Assembly: GCF_001042715.1 (NCBI RefSeq)
Contig: NZ_CP009687.1
Coordinates: forward strand, 2,657,418 to 2,721,417
Direction of reading: 5' to 3'
Length of the DNA stretch: 64,000 bases
Source of the DNA: Clostridium aceticum
Lineage (GTDB): Bacteria; Bacillota; Clostridia; Peptostreptococcales; Natronincolaceae
Made by a program: the position numbers and the translations under genes. Shown here piece after piece: positions 42,912 through 51,238 of this stretch; positions within the stretch are counted from its first letter, which is position 1; every line of letters begins with the position of its first letter. The notes under the pieces were generated by a model. The model did not search any database. It saw only the letters and a list, made by a program, of their open reading frames with translations, and was not told the DNA's origin.

Positions 42912-44441
42912 ATGTCTCCTAGAAGAAAAAGTAAAAGCAAACAATCTTATCCGACATTAAGTGATACTGAAAATACTGAAAGCACCGAGACTGAACTAAC
43001 CGTTAAAAATTTACATAAAATTCTTGGTAGAAATAAAGATGTTATTTTTAGAGATATCTATATCAATGGAAATCATACGCTTCCCGTTACAGTAGTATTT
43101 GTTGATGGCTTAGTAGACTTAGATCAGATGAGTAACTATATTTTTAAGCCTCTCATACTGGACCCTAGGCTAGGTCTCATAAGCAATTTAAAGGATACCG
43201 TACAACTTATTGAAGATGAAATCATATACTTTCCCATGAAGGAAAGAAGATTGAAAATTGAAGATGTTGTACAAGATATATTAAATGGCAGTACAGCAAT
43301 CGTCTTTGATGAAGAAAAGATAGCCATTACTTACTATACACAGGGATTTGAAAAAAGAGGGATTGAGGAACCTACAGGAGAGAATGTCATTAAAGGATCA
43401 AAAGATGCCTTTGTTGAAACATTGAGAACCAATACCGCTACCATCAGGAGAAAAATAAAATCTGAAAAACTTGTTATTGAAGAAACGATTGTCGGGCGGC
43501 AGTCCATGACCGACATTGCAATCGTATATATAAGTGAGCTTACAAATAAAACAATAGTAGATGAAGTAAAGAAAAGACTTGATCGTATTGATATCGATGG
43601 AATCATAACAACAACATATGTTGAAGAAAATATTATCGATAATCATTACTCCGTATTTCCCCAAGTGTTAACAACCGAAAGACCAGATAAATTTTGCTCT
43701 AATGTGTTACAGGGAAGAGTGGGCTTAATCATTGATGGACTACCTGCGGTCTATATCATACCCGCTACATTTGTCCAGTTTCTTCAGGCACCAGAGGATT
43801 ATGCCCAGAATTATTTGATCAGTTCCATTATAAGATTGCTTCGCTATGTTCTTGTATTGGTGACACTGGTATTACCCTCTTTTTATATCTCAGTTACAAC
43901 ATTTCATCATGAAATGATCCCCACGGAGTTGGCACTTTCCATCGTAGGGTCCAAAGAAGGGGTGCCTTTTCCAACATTTGTTGAAGTAATACTAATGCTC
44001 ATTGCCTTTGAAATACTGGTAGAAGCAGGATTGAGACTGCCCAAAACAATAGGGCAGGCAGTTTCTATTGTTGGTGCTTTAGTGGTAGGACAGTCAGCGG
44101 TAGAAGCAAAGTTAGTCTCCCCGGCAGTTGTTGTTGTAATAGCGATTACAGCTATTGCTACATTTACCATGCCTAATCAAGATTTTTCAAATGCCTTACG
44201 GCTATGGAGGTTTATTTTAGTTATCTTTAGCAGTATTATGGGGCTTTTTGGTTTGAGCATGGCCATGCTGCTGCTGTTATTTCACTTAAGTACATTAGAA
44301 ACCTATGGAATTCCCTATCTTTCACCCTTTTCAGGAACTGACCAAAAACAAGTGCAGGATACTTTATTTAGGCTTCCAGTCCAATTTTTCACGAAACGTC
44401 CTATTAATCTAAAAACTACTAACAAAAAAAGGCAGGAATGA
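42912..44441 (+). CDS. spore germination protein, GerA family A subunit
   Basis: Protein of 509 residues, A subunit of a nutrient germinant receptor in the inner spore membrane. A hydrophilic N-terminal domain (about 1-285; NGNHTLPVTVVFVDGLVD, LVIEETIVGRQSMTDIAIVY) is followed by the GerAA membrane part with five helices (about 295-490; PEDYAQNYLISSIIRLLRY, FHHEMIPTELALSI, LRLPKTIGQAVSIVGALVVG). First gene of the operon A-C-small-B. Expected to be expressed in the forespore under sigma-G; I could not define the promoter with confidence. Confidence 0.94.
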   Translation: MSPRRKSKSKQSYPTLSDTENTESTETELTVKNLHKILGRNKDVIFRDIYINGNHTLPVTVVFVDGLVDLDQMSNYIFKPLILDPRLGLISNLKDTVQLIEDEIIYFPMKERRLKIEDVVQDILNGSTAIVFDEEKIAITYYTQGFEKRGIEEPTGENVIKGSKDAFVETLRTNTATIRRKIKSEKLVIEETIVGRQSMTDIAIVYISELTNKTIVDEVKKRLDRIDIDGIITTTYVEENIIDNHYSVFPQVLTTERPDKFCSNVLQGRVGLIIDGLPAVYIIPATFVQFLQAPEDYAQNYLISSIIRLLRYVLVLVTLVLPSFYISVTTFHHEMIPTELALSIVGSKEGVPFPTFVEVILMLIAFEILVEAGLRLPKTIGQAVSIVGALVVGQSAVEAKLVSPAVVVVIAITAIATFTMPNQDFSNALRLWRFILVIFSSIMGLFGLSMAMLLLLFHLSTLETYGIPYLSPFSGTDQKQVQDTLFRLPVQFFTKRPINLKTTNKKRQE

Positions 44442-44454
44442 TGGAGGTTTAGAA

Positions 44455-45654
44455 ATGCAAAGAACTATTATAGCTATTGTTTTCTTAGTCCTTATAGCAG
44501 TATTTGCTTCTGGGTGTGATCCATCAATTTATGGCAAAGCCGAGATTGATAAGGTTGAGTTTATAAGGGTAGTTGCCATAGATAGGACACAAGGAGAGCA
44601 TACTGGCGTAAGGATCACCATTACTTCAAAAAAAGCTGAAACAGGAACACGTGAAGCTGGAGGTGGTGAACCAGAAGTGGCTAATACCATGAGTGTCGAA
44701 GGTGAGACAGTATTTGAGGCAATCAGAAAGTTTTCCACATTTACGGATAAAAATTTATTCTTTGGTCATGTTGAATTCATTTTGATAGGTGAAGATGCCG
44801 CAAAGGAAGATGTCCTAAAATATCTTGATTTTTTTGTTCGCGACCATGAGTTAAGACTTAATGCAAAAGTTATTGTTGTCAGGGATGGAACTGCAAAGGA
44901 AGTAATTGATACAGGAAACACAAGTGAGCATTTTATATCCGAAAGACTAAACATTCTAATGGATGCCATAGGAGCAAACTCACTTTCTGCTGAAGTGGAA
45001 CTGGTAAAGCTGTTACAAATGTTTGATAATGAATTTGCATCTGCTTATTTACCAAGTATCAGACTGAGCAACTTGATTGATAGAGAAAAAGGTGAAGAAG
45101 AAAAAAAAGATCTTCTTTTGGATCGATTTGCTGTATTTCAAGGGGGGAGACTCTTAGGTTATTTAAGTGAAGAACAATCAAGAGGTCTTAATTGGATTAT
45201 TAACAAAATACAAACTGGTATTATTGTGGTAACAGATAAGCGGGGCGGCAAGGTATCTCTTGAAATCATAGACAGCCGTTCAAAAATTATTCCATCCTTT
45301 AATAAGGATATGCCGGAAGTTTTAATAAAAATCGGTCTGTCCAGCAATGTAGGGGAGATACAATCTTCCGAGGATGTTTTTAATATAGATACGATTAGTT
45401 ATCTGCAACATCAACAAGAAAACATTGTGAAATCAGAGATAGAAAATGTTTTAATGTATGGACAAAAAAATAATGTAGATATATTTGGTCTTTCAACTGC
45501 TATTTACCACAGGTATCCAATAAAATGGAAGAGTGTCCAAGGAGAGTGGCAAGAGATTTTTCCAAAGCTTAAAATCAATATTGTAGTAGAATCCAAAATA
45601 AACAGAACCTATAATATAAGGACACCTATTACCAGAAAAAGTGGTGATAAGTAG
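44455..45654 (+). CDS. spore germination lipoprotein, Ger(x)C family
   Basis: Lipoprotein C subunit of 399 residues. The lipobox is FASGC, and then comes the Ger(x)C N-terminal domain (EIDKVEFIRVVAIDRTQ, VEGETVFEAIRKFS, FGHVEFILIGED) and the C-terminal domain (about 215-390). C subunits are lipidated and needed for receptor function. It begins 13 nt after the A gene with ATGGAGG as site, and its stop is next to the start of the small gene. Confidence 0.93.
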   Translation: MQRTIIAIVFLVLIAVFASGCDPSIYGKAEIDKVEFIRVVAIDRTQGEHTGVRITITSKKAETGTREAGGGEPEVANTMSVEGETVFEAIRKFSTFTDKNLFFGHVEFILIGEDAAKEDVLKYLDFFVRDHELRLNAKVIVVRDGTAKEVIDTGNTSEHFISERLNILMDAIGANSLSAEVELVKLLQMFDNEFASAYLPSIRLSNLIDREKGEEEKKDLLLDRFAVFQGGRLLGYLSEEQSRGLNWIINKIQTGIIVVTDKRGGKVSLEIIDSRSKIIPSFNKDMPEVLIKIGLSSNVGEIQSSEDVFNIDTISYLQHQQENIVKSEIENVLMYGQKNNVDIFGLSTAIYHRYPIKWKSVQGEWQEIFPKLKINIVVESKINRTYNIRTPITRKSGDK

Positions 45655-45656
45655 TG

Positions 45657-45857
45657 ATGATTCTTTTAAGTATTATCGTTATTGGACTTAGCATATTTGA
45701 AGTAAAGGGCATGTGGCGTAAAAAACAAAAAAAAGAAATGATCGTCTATATGGTACTAGTATTTATCACGATCACATTCGGGTGGTTTTATATATCCAAT
45801 CCATATGCTCCAAGCTTTTCGGTAATGGTATTGAAATTATTAGGATTTGAAGTATAA
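45657..45857 (+). CDS. small two-helix membrane protein of the ger operon
   Basis: Protein of 66 residues with two hydrophobic segments (about 2-18 and 30-50) separated by a basic loop (WRKKQKKEMI). Small accessory proteins (D subunits) of this size occur in many germinant receptor operons and modulate receptor response; equivalence is inference. A GTG at 45654 overlaps the preceding stop; ATG 45657 is chosen. It overlaps no other gene if the B subunit starts at 45871. Confidence 0.7.
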   Translation: MILLSIIVIGLSIFEVKGMWRKKQKKEMIVYMVLVFITITFGWFYISNPYAPSFSVMVLKLLGFEV

Positions 45858-45870
45858 AAGGAGAGGTTAT

Positions 45871-46959
45871 ATGCTGGCAGGCAGAGAACAGATATCCATT
45901 AGACAGGCAATGTTCCTTTTTTTAACAATCACATTTTCACCAGCAATTAGGTTGATTGCTACTTATACCTCACAAGTAGCAAAAGAAGCTTCCTGGCTCT
46001 CACCGTTGGTTTCTCTGATGATATTTATACCGGTTGTCTTAATGATGCAATCGGTATATAAAAATTATAAGGATATTTCCTATATGGAAGTGATGAATCA
46101 TATTTTAGGGAGGATTATGGGTAAAATTGTACTAGTGATATATATGTTGTGGACAACAGCTATTATAGCACTATATACAAGGTATTATAGTGAACGGATT
46201 GTATCATCAATATTTCCCAATGTGAATATGAGTATTTTTATTATTGTAATGATTTTGCTGGTGGCCCTTGTACTGCGTACTGGTATCACCGTGATTGCTA
46301 GGATGAATGAGATTATTTTGCCAATAATTGTTTTTATATTTTTTGCCTTGATACTTTTTACTTTTCCAAGTATTGATGTAAAAAACTTAATGCCTGTAAG
46401 CTCTGATAGCATATGGCCCATAGCTAAGGCCAGTATGTCTATCAATGCTATTTTGTCCTATTTTTTTATAGTATTTTTTATTAGTGATAAGATCAGTAGT
46501 AAAGAAAACATAAAGAAAGTGGGAATACAAACGATTATTTTTCTTACAATAACAAACACTATTCTCATAGTTTCCACAGTAGGATCATTAGGCTACTCCA
46601 TTACGCAACGTATACCACTACCGTTTTTAATTGTGGTGAAGCAAATATCATTATTTGATATATTACAAAAGCTTGAGCCAGTTGTGGTAGTCATGTGGAT
46701 ATCTTCGGATTTTGTGATTATTGTTGTTTTCACATATATTGTATTGCAAATGATAAAGTCCTTGTTTAACCTTTCGGATACCAAGCCCCTTATCAATATT
46801 TTTCTTATTTTTATATATATTTTTTCTTTATATATATGTAATAGCAGATTTGAGCTGGAACAATTTTCAGCAAAGGTTTTTACACCTGTTAATGTAGTGC
46901 TTTTCATCATTTTGCCATTTTTAATTTTTGCAGTAGGAAAAATACGCAAGAAAGTATAA
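45871..46959 (+). CDS. spore germination permease-like protein, GerB family
   Basis: B subunit of 362 residues with ten predicted helices; an APC-type transporter fold that binds the germinant. The N-terminus REQISIRQAMFLFLTITFSPA is family-typical. An in-frame ATG at 45847 would translate through AAAAGGAGAGG, the ribosome binding site of ATG 45871, so I use the latter. Last gene of the operon. The germinant cannot be predicted. Confidence 0.93.
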   Translation: MLAGREQISIRQAMFLFLTITFSPAIRLIATYTSQVAKEASWLSPLVSLMIFIPVVLMMQSVYKNYKDISYMEVMNHILGRIMGKIVLVIYMLWTTAIIALYTRYYSERIVSSIFPNVNMSIFIIVMILLVALVLRTGITVIARMNEIILPIIVFIFFALILFTFPSIDVKNLMPVSSDSIWPIAKASMSINAILSYFFIVFFISDKISSKENIKKVGIQTIIFLTITNTILIVSTVGSLGYSITQRIPLPFLIVVKQISLFDILQKLEPVVVVMWISSDFVIIVVFTYIVLQMIKSLFNLSDTKPLINIFLIFIYIFSLYICNSRFELEQFSAKVFTPVNVVLFIILPFLIFAVGKIRKKV

Positions 46960-47000
46960 GATGCCAAACAAGACCTCGTGGGGAGGCCTTGTTTAGCATC
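46960..47000 (+). terminator. intrinsic terminator of the ger operon
   Basis: GATGCCAAACAAGACCTC pairs with GAGGCCTTGTTTAGCATC (one or two mismatches), loop GTGG. Downstream T run at 47013-47019 is 13 nt away, so efficiency is uncertain. Confidence 0.65.
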
Positions 47001-47108
47001 CAGATACTTACTCTTTTTTTCTCTTTTGATTTTGGTTCTAAAGATGCTTTATCGACACTTTTTAAAAGACTTCTATTCTTCCTATTCTATAAATTTGCGT
47101 TTTTAAAG

Positions 47109-49478
47109 CTAAAATCCCTGTTCTGTTCTATCGATGATCTCGTCTTGAAGTACCTTACTTAAATTATGGAAGTGATCACTATATCCAGCAACCCTTACAA
47201 TAAGATCTTTATATTCCTTTGGATTGTTTTGTGCTTTTATTAAGGTTTGTCTATCTATTACATTAAATTGAATATGGTGACCATCCATACTAAAATACGA
47301 CCTAATGAGTGACGCCATATTTTCTATTCCTTCATCCCCTGCAACGACAGATGGCGTGAATTTCTGATTTAAAAGGGTTCCGCCTGTTCTTAAATGATCC
47401 ATCTTTGTTGCTGATTTTATCACTGCTGTAGGACCATATTGATCTGCTGCTTTTTCAGGAGAAATCCCTTCAGAAAGGGGTTTTCCTCGAAGTCTTCCGT
47501 TTGGACTAGCTTCCATTACTTCACCAAAATAAACATGGCATGTTGTAGGAAGCATATCTATTCTATATTTCCCACCCTTCATATTGTCTCTGCCAGTTAC
47601 TTCATGATAAAAAGCATTAAATACATCCAACATGATGCCATCAGCATAATCATCGTCGTTTCCGTACTTAGGGGTTTTATTTAATACAATGTTATGAATA
47701 GCTGCATGTCCTTGGAAATTATCATTCATAGCTTTTATAAGTTCCTCCATAGTAAACCTTTTCTTATCAAAGACATTATATTTTATAGAGGATAAACTAT
47801 CAGTTATGGTAGCTATTCCAACCCCTTGAATATAGTTTGTATTGTATCTTGCCCCTCCAGCATGATAATCCATTCCCTTGAGGATACAATCATCGGTGAT
47901 GACGGATAAAAAGGGAGCCGGCATGTGTTTTGCATATATATTTTCAATAATATTGTTTCCTTGTACTTTTATATCAATAAAATATTTTAATTGCTTTTTG
48001 AATGCTTCAAATAGTACTTCATAGGTAGTAAACTCCGCCGCTTCTCCAGTAGTAAGTCCCAGTTGTTTTCCAGATAGCCTATCAAAGCCATTATATAGTG
48101 TTAGCTCCAGTATTTTGGGAATATTGAGATACCCGGTTAATATATAGGCTTCTTTTCCAAAGGCTCCGGTTTCAACGCAGCCACTAGCACCTCCTTGTCT
48201 TGCATCTTCGATGGTTTTTCCTGCCCCAAGAAGTTCCTGAATGATTGCATCAGTATTATAAAATGCAGGCTGCCCCCATCCTTTTCTTGAAACTTCGCAA
48301 GCTTTTTTCAAAAAATGCTGAGGTGTTTTTTTGCTGATTTGAACATTTGAACTTGGCTGCAAAATTTTCAGTTCATCCATCACCTCTAAAATTAAGTAGC
48401 TTATATCATTCACACCATCTGCTCCATCTTCCGTCACACCACCAGTATTTATATTAGCAAAATCAGTATAAGTGCCACTTTCCTTTAGGGTTATTCCAAC
48501 TTTAGGAGGAGCCGGCTGATTGTTGAATTTAATCCAAAAACATTCCAAAAGCTCCTTTGCTTTTTCTTCATTTAGATTTCCTTCTTCAACTTCTTTTTTA
48601 TAGAAGGGATAAAGATGCTGGTCAAGCCTTCCTGGGCTATAGGCATCCCATGTATTCATCTCCGTGGTAACCCCTACGTGAACAAACCAATACATTTGAA
48701 GTGCCTGATAAAAAGTCCTAGGAGCACTGGCTGGAACAGTATCACAATTTTCAGCTATGAGTAAAAGCTCTTTTTGTCTTTTTTCATCCTTTTCAATTTC
48801 TGAAAGCTTTCTTGCATATTCAGCATATCTTCTTCCATAAATCATTATCGCATCACAACATATAGCCATAGCCTCAAGCTGGACTTTTTTATCAAATGCC
48901 CTTGTATCACTGTGGAAATCTAGTTTTTCTAATGCTCTTTTTATGTCTTCTTTAAAACCTAAAAATCCTTTTTTATAGATTTTTCCATCAGCAACCGTAT
49001 GTCCAGGACCTCGTTGTTCCATAAACTCTGTAAAAATACCATTTTCATAACAATCTCTCCACTCAGGTGTCATATGATCAAAAATCTTTTTCCTAATAGA
49101 CCTTTTTTCCCAATAGGGAATTATTTTGTTAGCCTGAATCTCCTTAACTTCATCGCTTACCTTAAAGGATATTTTTTCCCTAGCATCCATTATTTTAAAG
49201 TCTTCTAGCCTATGACAACAAATTTCTGGATAAGTAGGCGCACCTTGAGGATTTTCCCCTTTTTCTCCAACGATTAATTCATCTTCATTAATACATAAAG
49301 TTCTATTTTCCATAAAGTGTTTAAAAGCAAGGGCTCTAAGTATGGGTATTTCAACACTTCCCTCATATTTTTCGTAAGCTTCACTGATCAACACAGCTCT
49401 TTCAATAGAAATATGTGGCTGGGTACTTAAACTGTTTTTTCTAAGTCTTCTTATTCTTTCATTCATACCTCTTTCCAT
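47109..49478 (-). CDS. hypD: trans-4-hydroxy-L-proline dehydratase (glycyl radical enzyme)
   Basis: Glycyl radical enzyme of 789 residues that dehydrates trans-4-hydroxy-L-proline to pyrroline-5-carboxylate. The radical glycine is G765 in RVAGYSDHF and the thiyl cysteine is C434 in GASGCVETG with E436. Active site residues known from the Clostridioides difficile enzyme are present at the same numbers: F152, H160, D278, S334, F340, Y450 and T645. The length is identical. This rules in HypD over choline or glycerol lyases. The ATG at 49478 follows GGGGGA. It lies 4 nt after its activase gene. Not to be confused with hydrogenase maturation HypD. Confidence 0.96.
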   Translation of the reverse strand: MERGMNERIRRLRKNSLSTQPHISIERAVLISEAYEKYEGSVEIPILRALAFKHFMENRTLCINEDELIVGEKGENPQGAPTYPEICCHRLEDFKIMDAREKISFKVSDEVKEIQANKIIPYWEKRSIRKKIFDHMTPEWRDCYENGIFTEFMEQRGPGHTVADGKIYKKGFLGFKEDIKRALEKLDFHSDTRAFDKKVQLEAMAICCDAIMIYGRRYAEYARKLSEIEKDEKRQKELLLIAENCDTVPASAPRTFYQALQMYWFVHVGVTTEMNTWDAYSPGRLDQHLYPFYKKEVEEGNLNEEKAKELLECFWIKFNNQPAPPKVGITLKESGTYTDFANINTGGVTEDGADGVNDISYLILEVMDELKILQPSSNVQISKKTPQHFLKKACEVSRKGWGQPAFYNTDAIIQELLGAGKTIEDARQGGASGCVETGAFGKEAYILTGYLNIPKILELTLYNGFDRLSGKQLGLTTGEAAEFTTYEVLFEAFKKQLKYFIDIKVQGNNIIENIYAKHMPAPFLSVITDDCILKGMDYHAGGARYNTNYIQGVGIATITDSLSSIKYNVFDKKRFTMEELIKAMNDNFQGHAAIHNIVLNKTPKYGNDDDYADGIMLDVFNAFYHEVTGRDNMKGGKYRIDMLPTTCHVYFGEVMEASPNGRLRGKPLSEGISPEKAADQYGPTAVIKSATKMDHLRTGGTLLNQKFTPSVVAGDEGIENMASLIRSYFSMDGHHIQFNVIDRQTLIKAQNNPKEYKDLIVRVAGYSDHFHNLSKVLQDEIIDRTEQGF

Positions 49479-49482
49479 AAAG

Positions 49483-50385
49483 CTATCCCCCTATCTTAAC
49501 TTTGAAGTTATTTTTCTCAAATAATGTTTTTATTTCCTGAAGCCTTTCATCACTAGGCTTTTTCATTAAAGCATATTCATATTTCATATTTAGCCTTTTA
49601 TATTTGTCACTGCCAATTTCATGATATGGCAATAAATTTATATGTACTATATTAAGATTTTTAATAAACTTTACTATGGCGTTTATATTTTCATTGTCTG
49701 TATTTATACCTTCTATTAATGGGAGTCTTAAATAAATCTTTGCACCTTTTTTAGAAAGTTCTTTTAAATTGTCAAGAATCACCTCATTAGGCACTCCTGT
49801 GTATTTTTTATGTTCTTGTGAATTCATTAACTTTAAATCATATAAAAATATATCTACATCCTCTAATAGTTTTTCAAAGTGCTGAAAACTTACTTGTCCA
49901 CATGTATCAATGGCAACAGAAATTCCTTTGGTCTTACACTTTCTTGCAATTTCATGGAGAAAATCTATTTGGTGCATAGCTTCCCCCCCTGAAAATGTTA
50001 CACCGCCCCCTGACTGTTCATAAAAAATTTTGTCCTTTTCAATTTCCTTCATAAGTTCACTAGTTGTATATTCTTGTCCCACTATTTCACGTGCATTATT
50101 TATACAAAATTCTGTACAGTTTTCACAAAAATTGCACTTTTCAGAGTCCACATCAATATTTTCTGTTTTTATATGGATAGCACCAATACTACACTTCCTT
50201 TGACAGCCTCCGCATAAATTGCATTTTTCTTTATTATACATCATCTGCTTATGATAGGATTGATTTTCTGGATTGTGACACCATATGCATTTTAAAGGAC
50301 AACCCTTTAAAAATACGGTTGTTCTTATACCTGGACCATCGTGAAGAGAATATTTTTGTATATTTGTAATTAAAGCCTTATTCAC
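49483..50385 (-). CDS. hypE: HypD-activating radical SAM enzyme
   Basis: Glycyl radical enzyme activase of about 300 residues. The radical SAM motif is GCPLKCIWCHN (CxxxCxxC, near residue 30), followed by two 4Fe-4S motifs (CNLCGGCQRKC and CNFCENCTEFC) and the GGE motif FSGGEAM. It generates the G765 radical in HypD using S-adenosylmethionine. ATG 50391 directly abuts AAGGGGGG and cannot use it; GTG 50385 has 6-nt spacing, so I start there. The region immediately upstream is a family B repeat remnant. Confidence 0.92.
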   Translation of the reverse strand: MNKALITNIQKYSLHDGPGIRTTVFLKGCPLKCIWCHNPENQSYHKQMMYNKEKCNLCGGCQRKCSIGAIHIKTENIDVDSEKCNFCENCTEFCINNAREIVGQEYTTSELMKEIEKDKIFYEQSGGGVTFSGGEAMHQIDFLHEIARKCKTKGISVAIDTCGQVSFQHFEKLLEDVDIFLYDLKLMNSQEHKKYTGVPNEVILDNLKELSKKGAKIYLRLPLIEGINTDNENINAIVKFIKNLNIVHINLLPYHEIGSDKYKRLNMKYEYALMKKPSDERLQEIKTLFEKNNFKVKIGG

Positions 50386-50400
50386 CGCCATCCCCCCTTA

Positions 50401-50436
50401 GTGTATTAAACTTAACTTTAGAAACATGCATCTATA
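50401..50436. repeat. family B repeat, right-end remnant
   Basis: Reads GTGTATTAAACTTAACTTTA and on to GCATCTATA, matching the right third of family B at 50522-50560. It lies 10-16 nt upstream of the hypE start region. Confidence 0.65.
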
Positions 50437-50460
50437 ATATAGGTAAACAACATCAGGACT

Positions 50461-50560
50461 TAATTTTGATATACTAAGGGCTACATTTGCAACCCACGGT
50501 TTTGGGGCGAAACCGTAGACCGTGTATATTAAAATTTAACTTTAGAAGCGCACATCTATA
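50461..50560. repeat. family B mobile repeat, 5-prime-truncated copy
   Basis: Contains the family core CCACGGTTTTGGGGCGAAAC and CGTAGACCGTGTATATT, and ends CACATCTATA. The left inverted end (TATAGATG) is missing. The core folds into a stem of ACGGTTT and AAACCGT. Confidence 0.75.
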
Positions 50561-50788
50561 TAGATAACCAGCTACAAAGCTTAACAAAATGCAGACTGGA
50601 TGCATTTGCAAGAAATGACTACAATGTTCAATTCATGTAAGTGGAAAATCCGTAAAGAAATTTGCATGTTTGAGCGGTAGCGAGTTTGCAAATTTTAGGA
50701 TTTTTCACTGGAGTGAATTGCTAACATTGTTCATTTCTGAAACCGCAGGAAGGCGTATTTTGTTAAGGTATAAAATTGGTTATCTATA
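50559..50788. repeat. element C: 230-bp near-complete hairpin, MITE-like
   Basis: Perfect 10-bp inverted ends TATAGATAAC and GTTATCTATA extend to about 33 bp imperfectly. Inner arms also match in reverse (AGAAATGACTACAATGTT with AACATTGTTCATTTCT; GGAAAATCC with GGATTTTTC), so most of the element folds on itself around a TTTGAGCGGTAGCGAGTTTG centre. Flanking TA at both sides; its left TA is shared with the family B copy. Confidence 0.8.
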
Positions 50789-50983
50789 ATAACTATCCTT
50801 ACCATGTTATTTATACGGTTATCCTTATATTATATCCTACATCCTACTCCTATCCAATCAACACTTGCTTTTTACAGGTTTGTTATGATTTATCATCTCT
50901 AAGCATCTTCATATCAATTTCTTCATGATCTAAAAACATGTTAAACATCTGTTGATATCTTAGCAGATGCTATTATTGCACAT

Positions 50984-51011
50984 AAAAATAGGGAGTTTCC
51001 TCCCTATTTTT
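50984..51011 (-). terminator. intrinsic terminator, probably of the ftsH-like gene
   Basis: AAAAATAGGGA (50984-50994) pairs with TCCCTATTTTT (51001-51011). It is 228 nt after the ftsH stop; a family A copy now lies between. Confidence 0.7.
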
Positions 51012-51080
51012 CAACTATAGCAAATTCTATAAATATTTCCTTATCCGTATTTTTGTTTTATCTTTCTTTTATTTCTAATT

Positions 51081-51194
51081 CATAAGCATGAACCTAAACT
51101 ATAATTTGTCATCATTATTCCAAGATCCTTTGCTACCCTCAGGATGACAATTGGAGAGGATTTTAGAAATAATTGTGTTAAGTTAATGCCTATG
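51081..51194. repeat. family A mobile repeat, copy 4 (short form)
   Basis: Starts CATAAGCATGAACCTAAA and ends TTAAGTTAATGCCTATG. Exact 10-bp duplication ATTTCTAATT at 51071-51080 and 51195-51204. The left end is more diverged than in the other copies. Confidence 0.88.
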
Positions 51195-51238
51195 ATTTCT
51201 AATTAGCATTACTTACATTACAAGCCTTATTCACCTTT

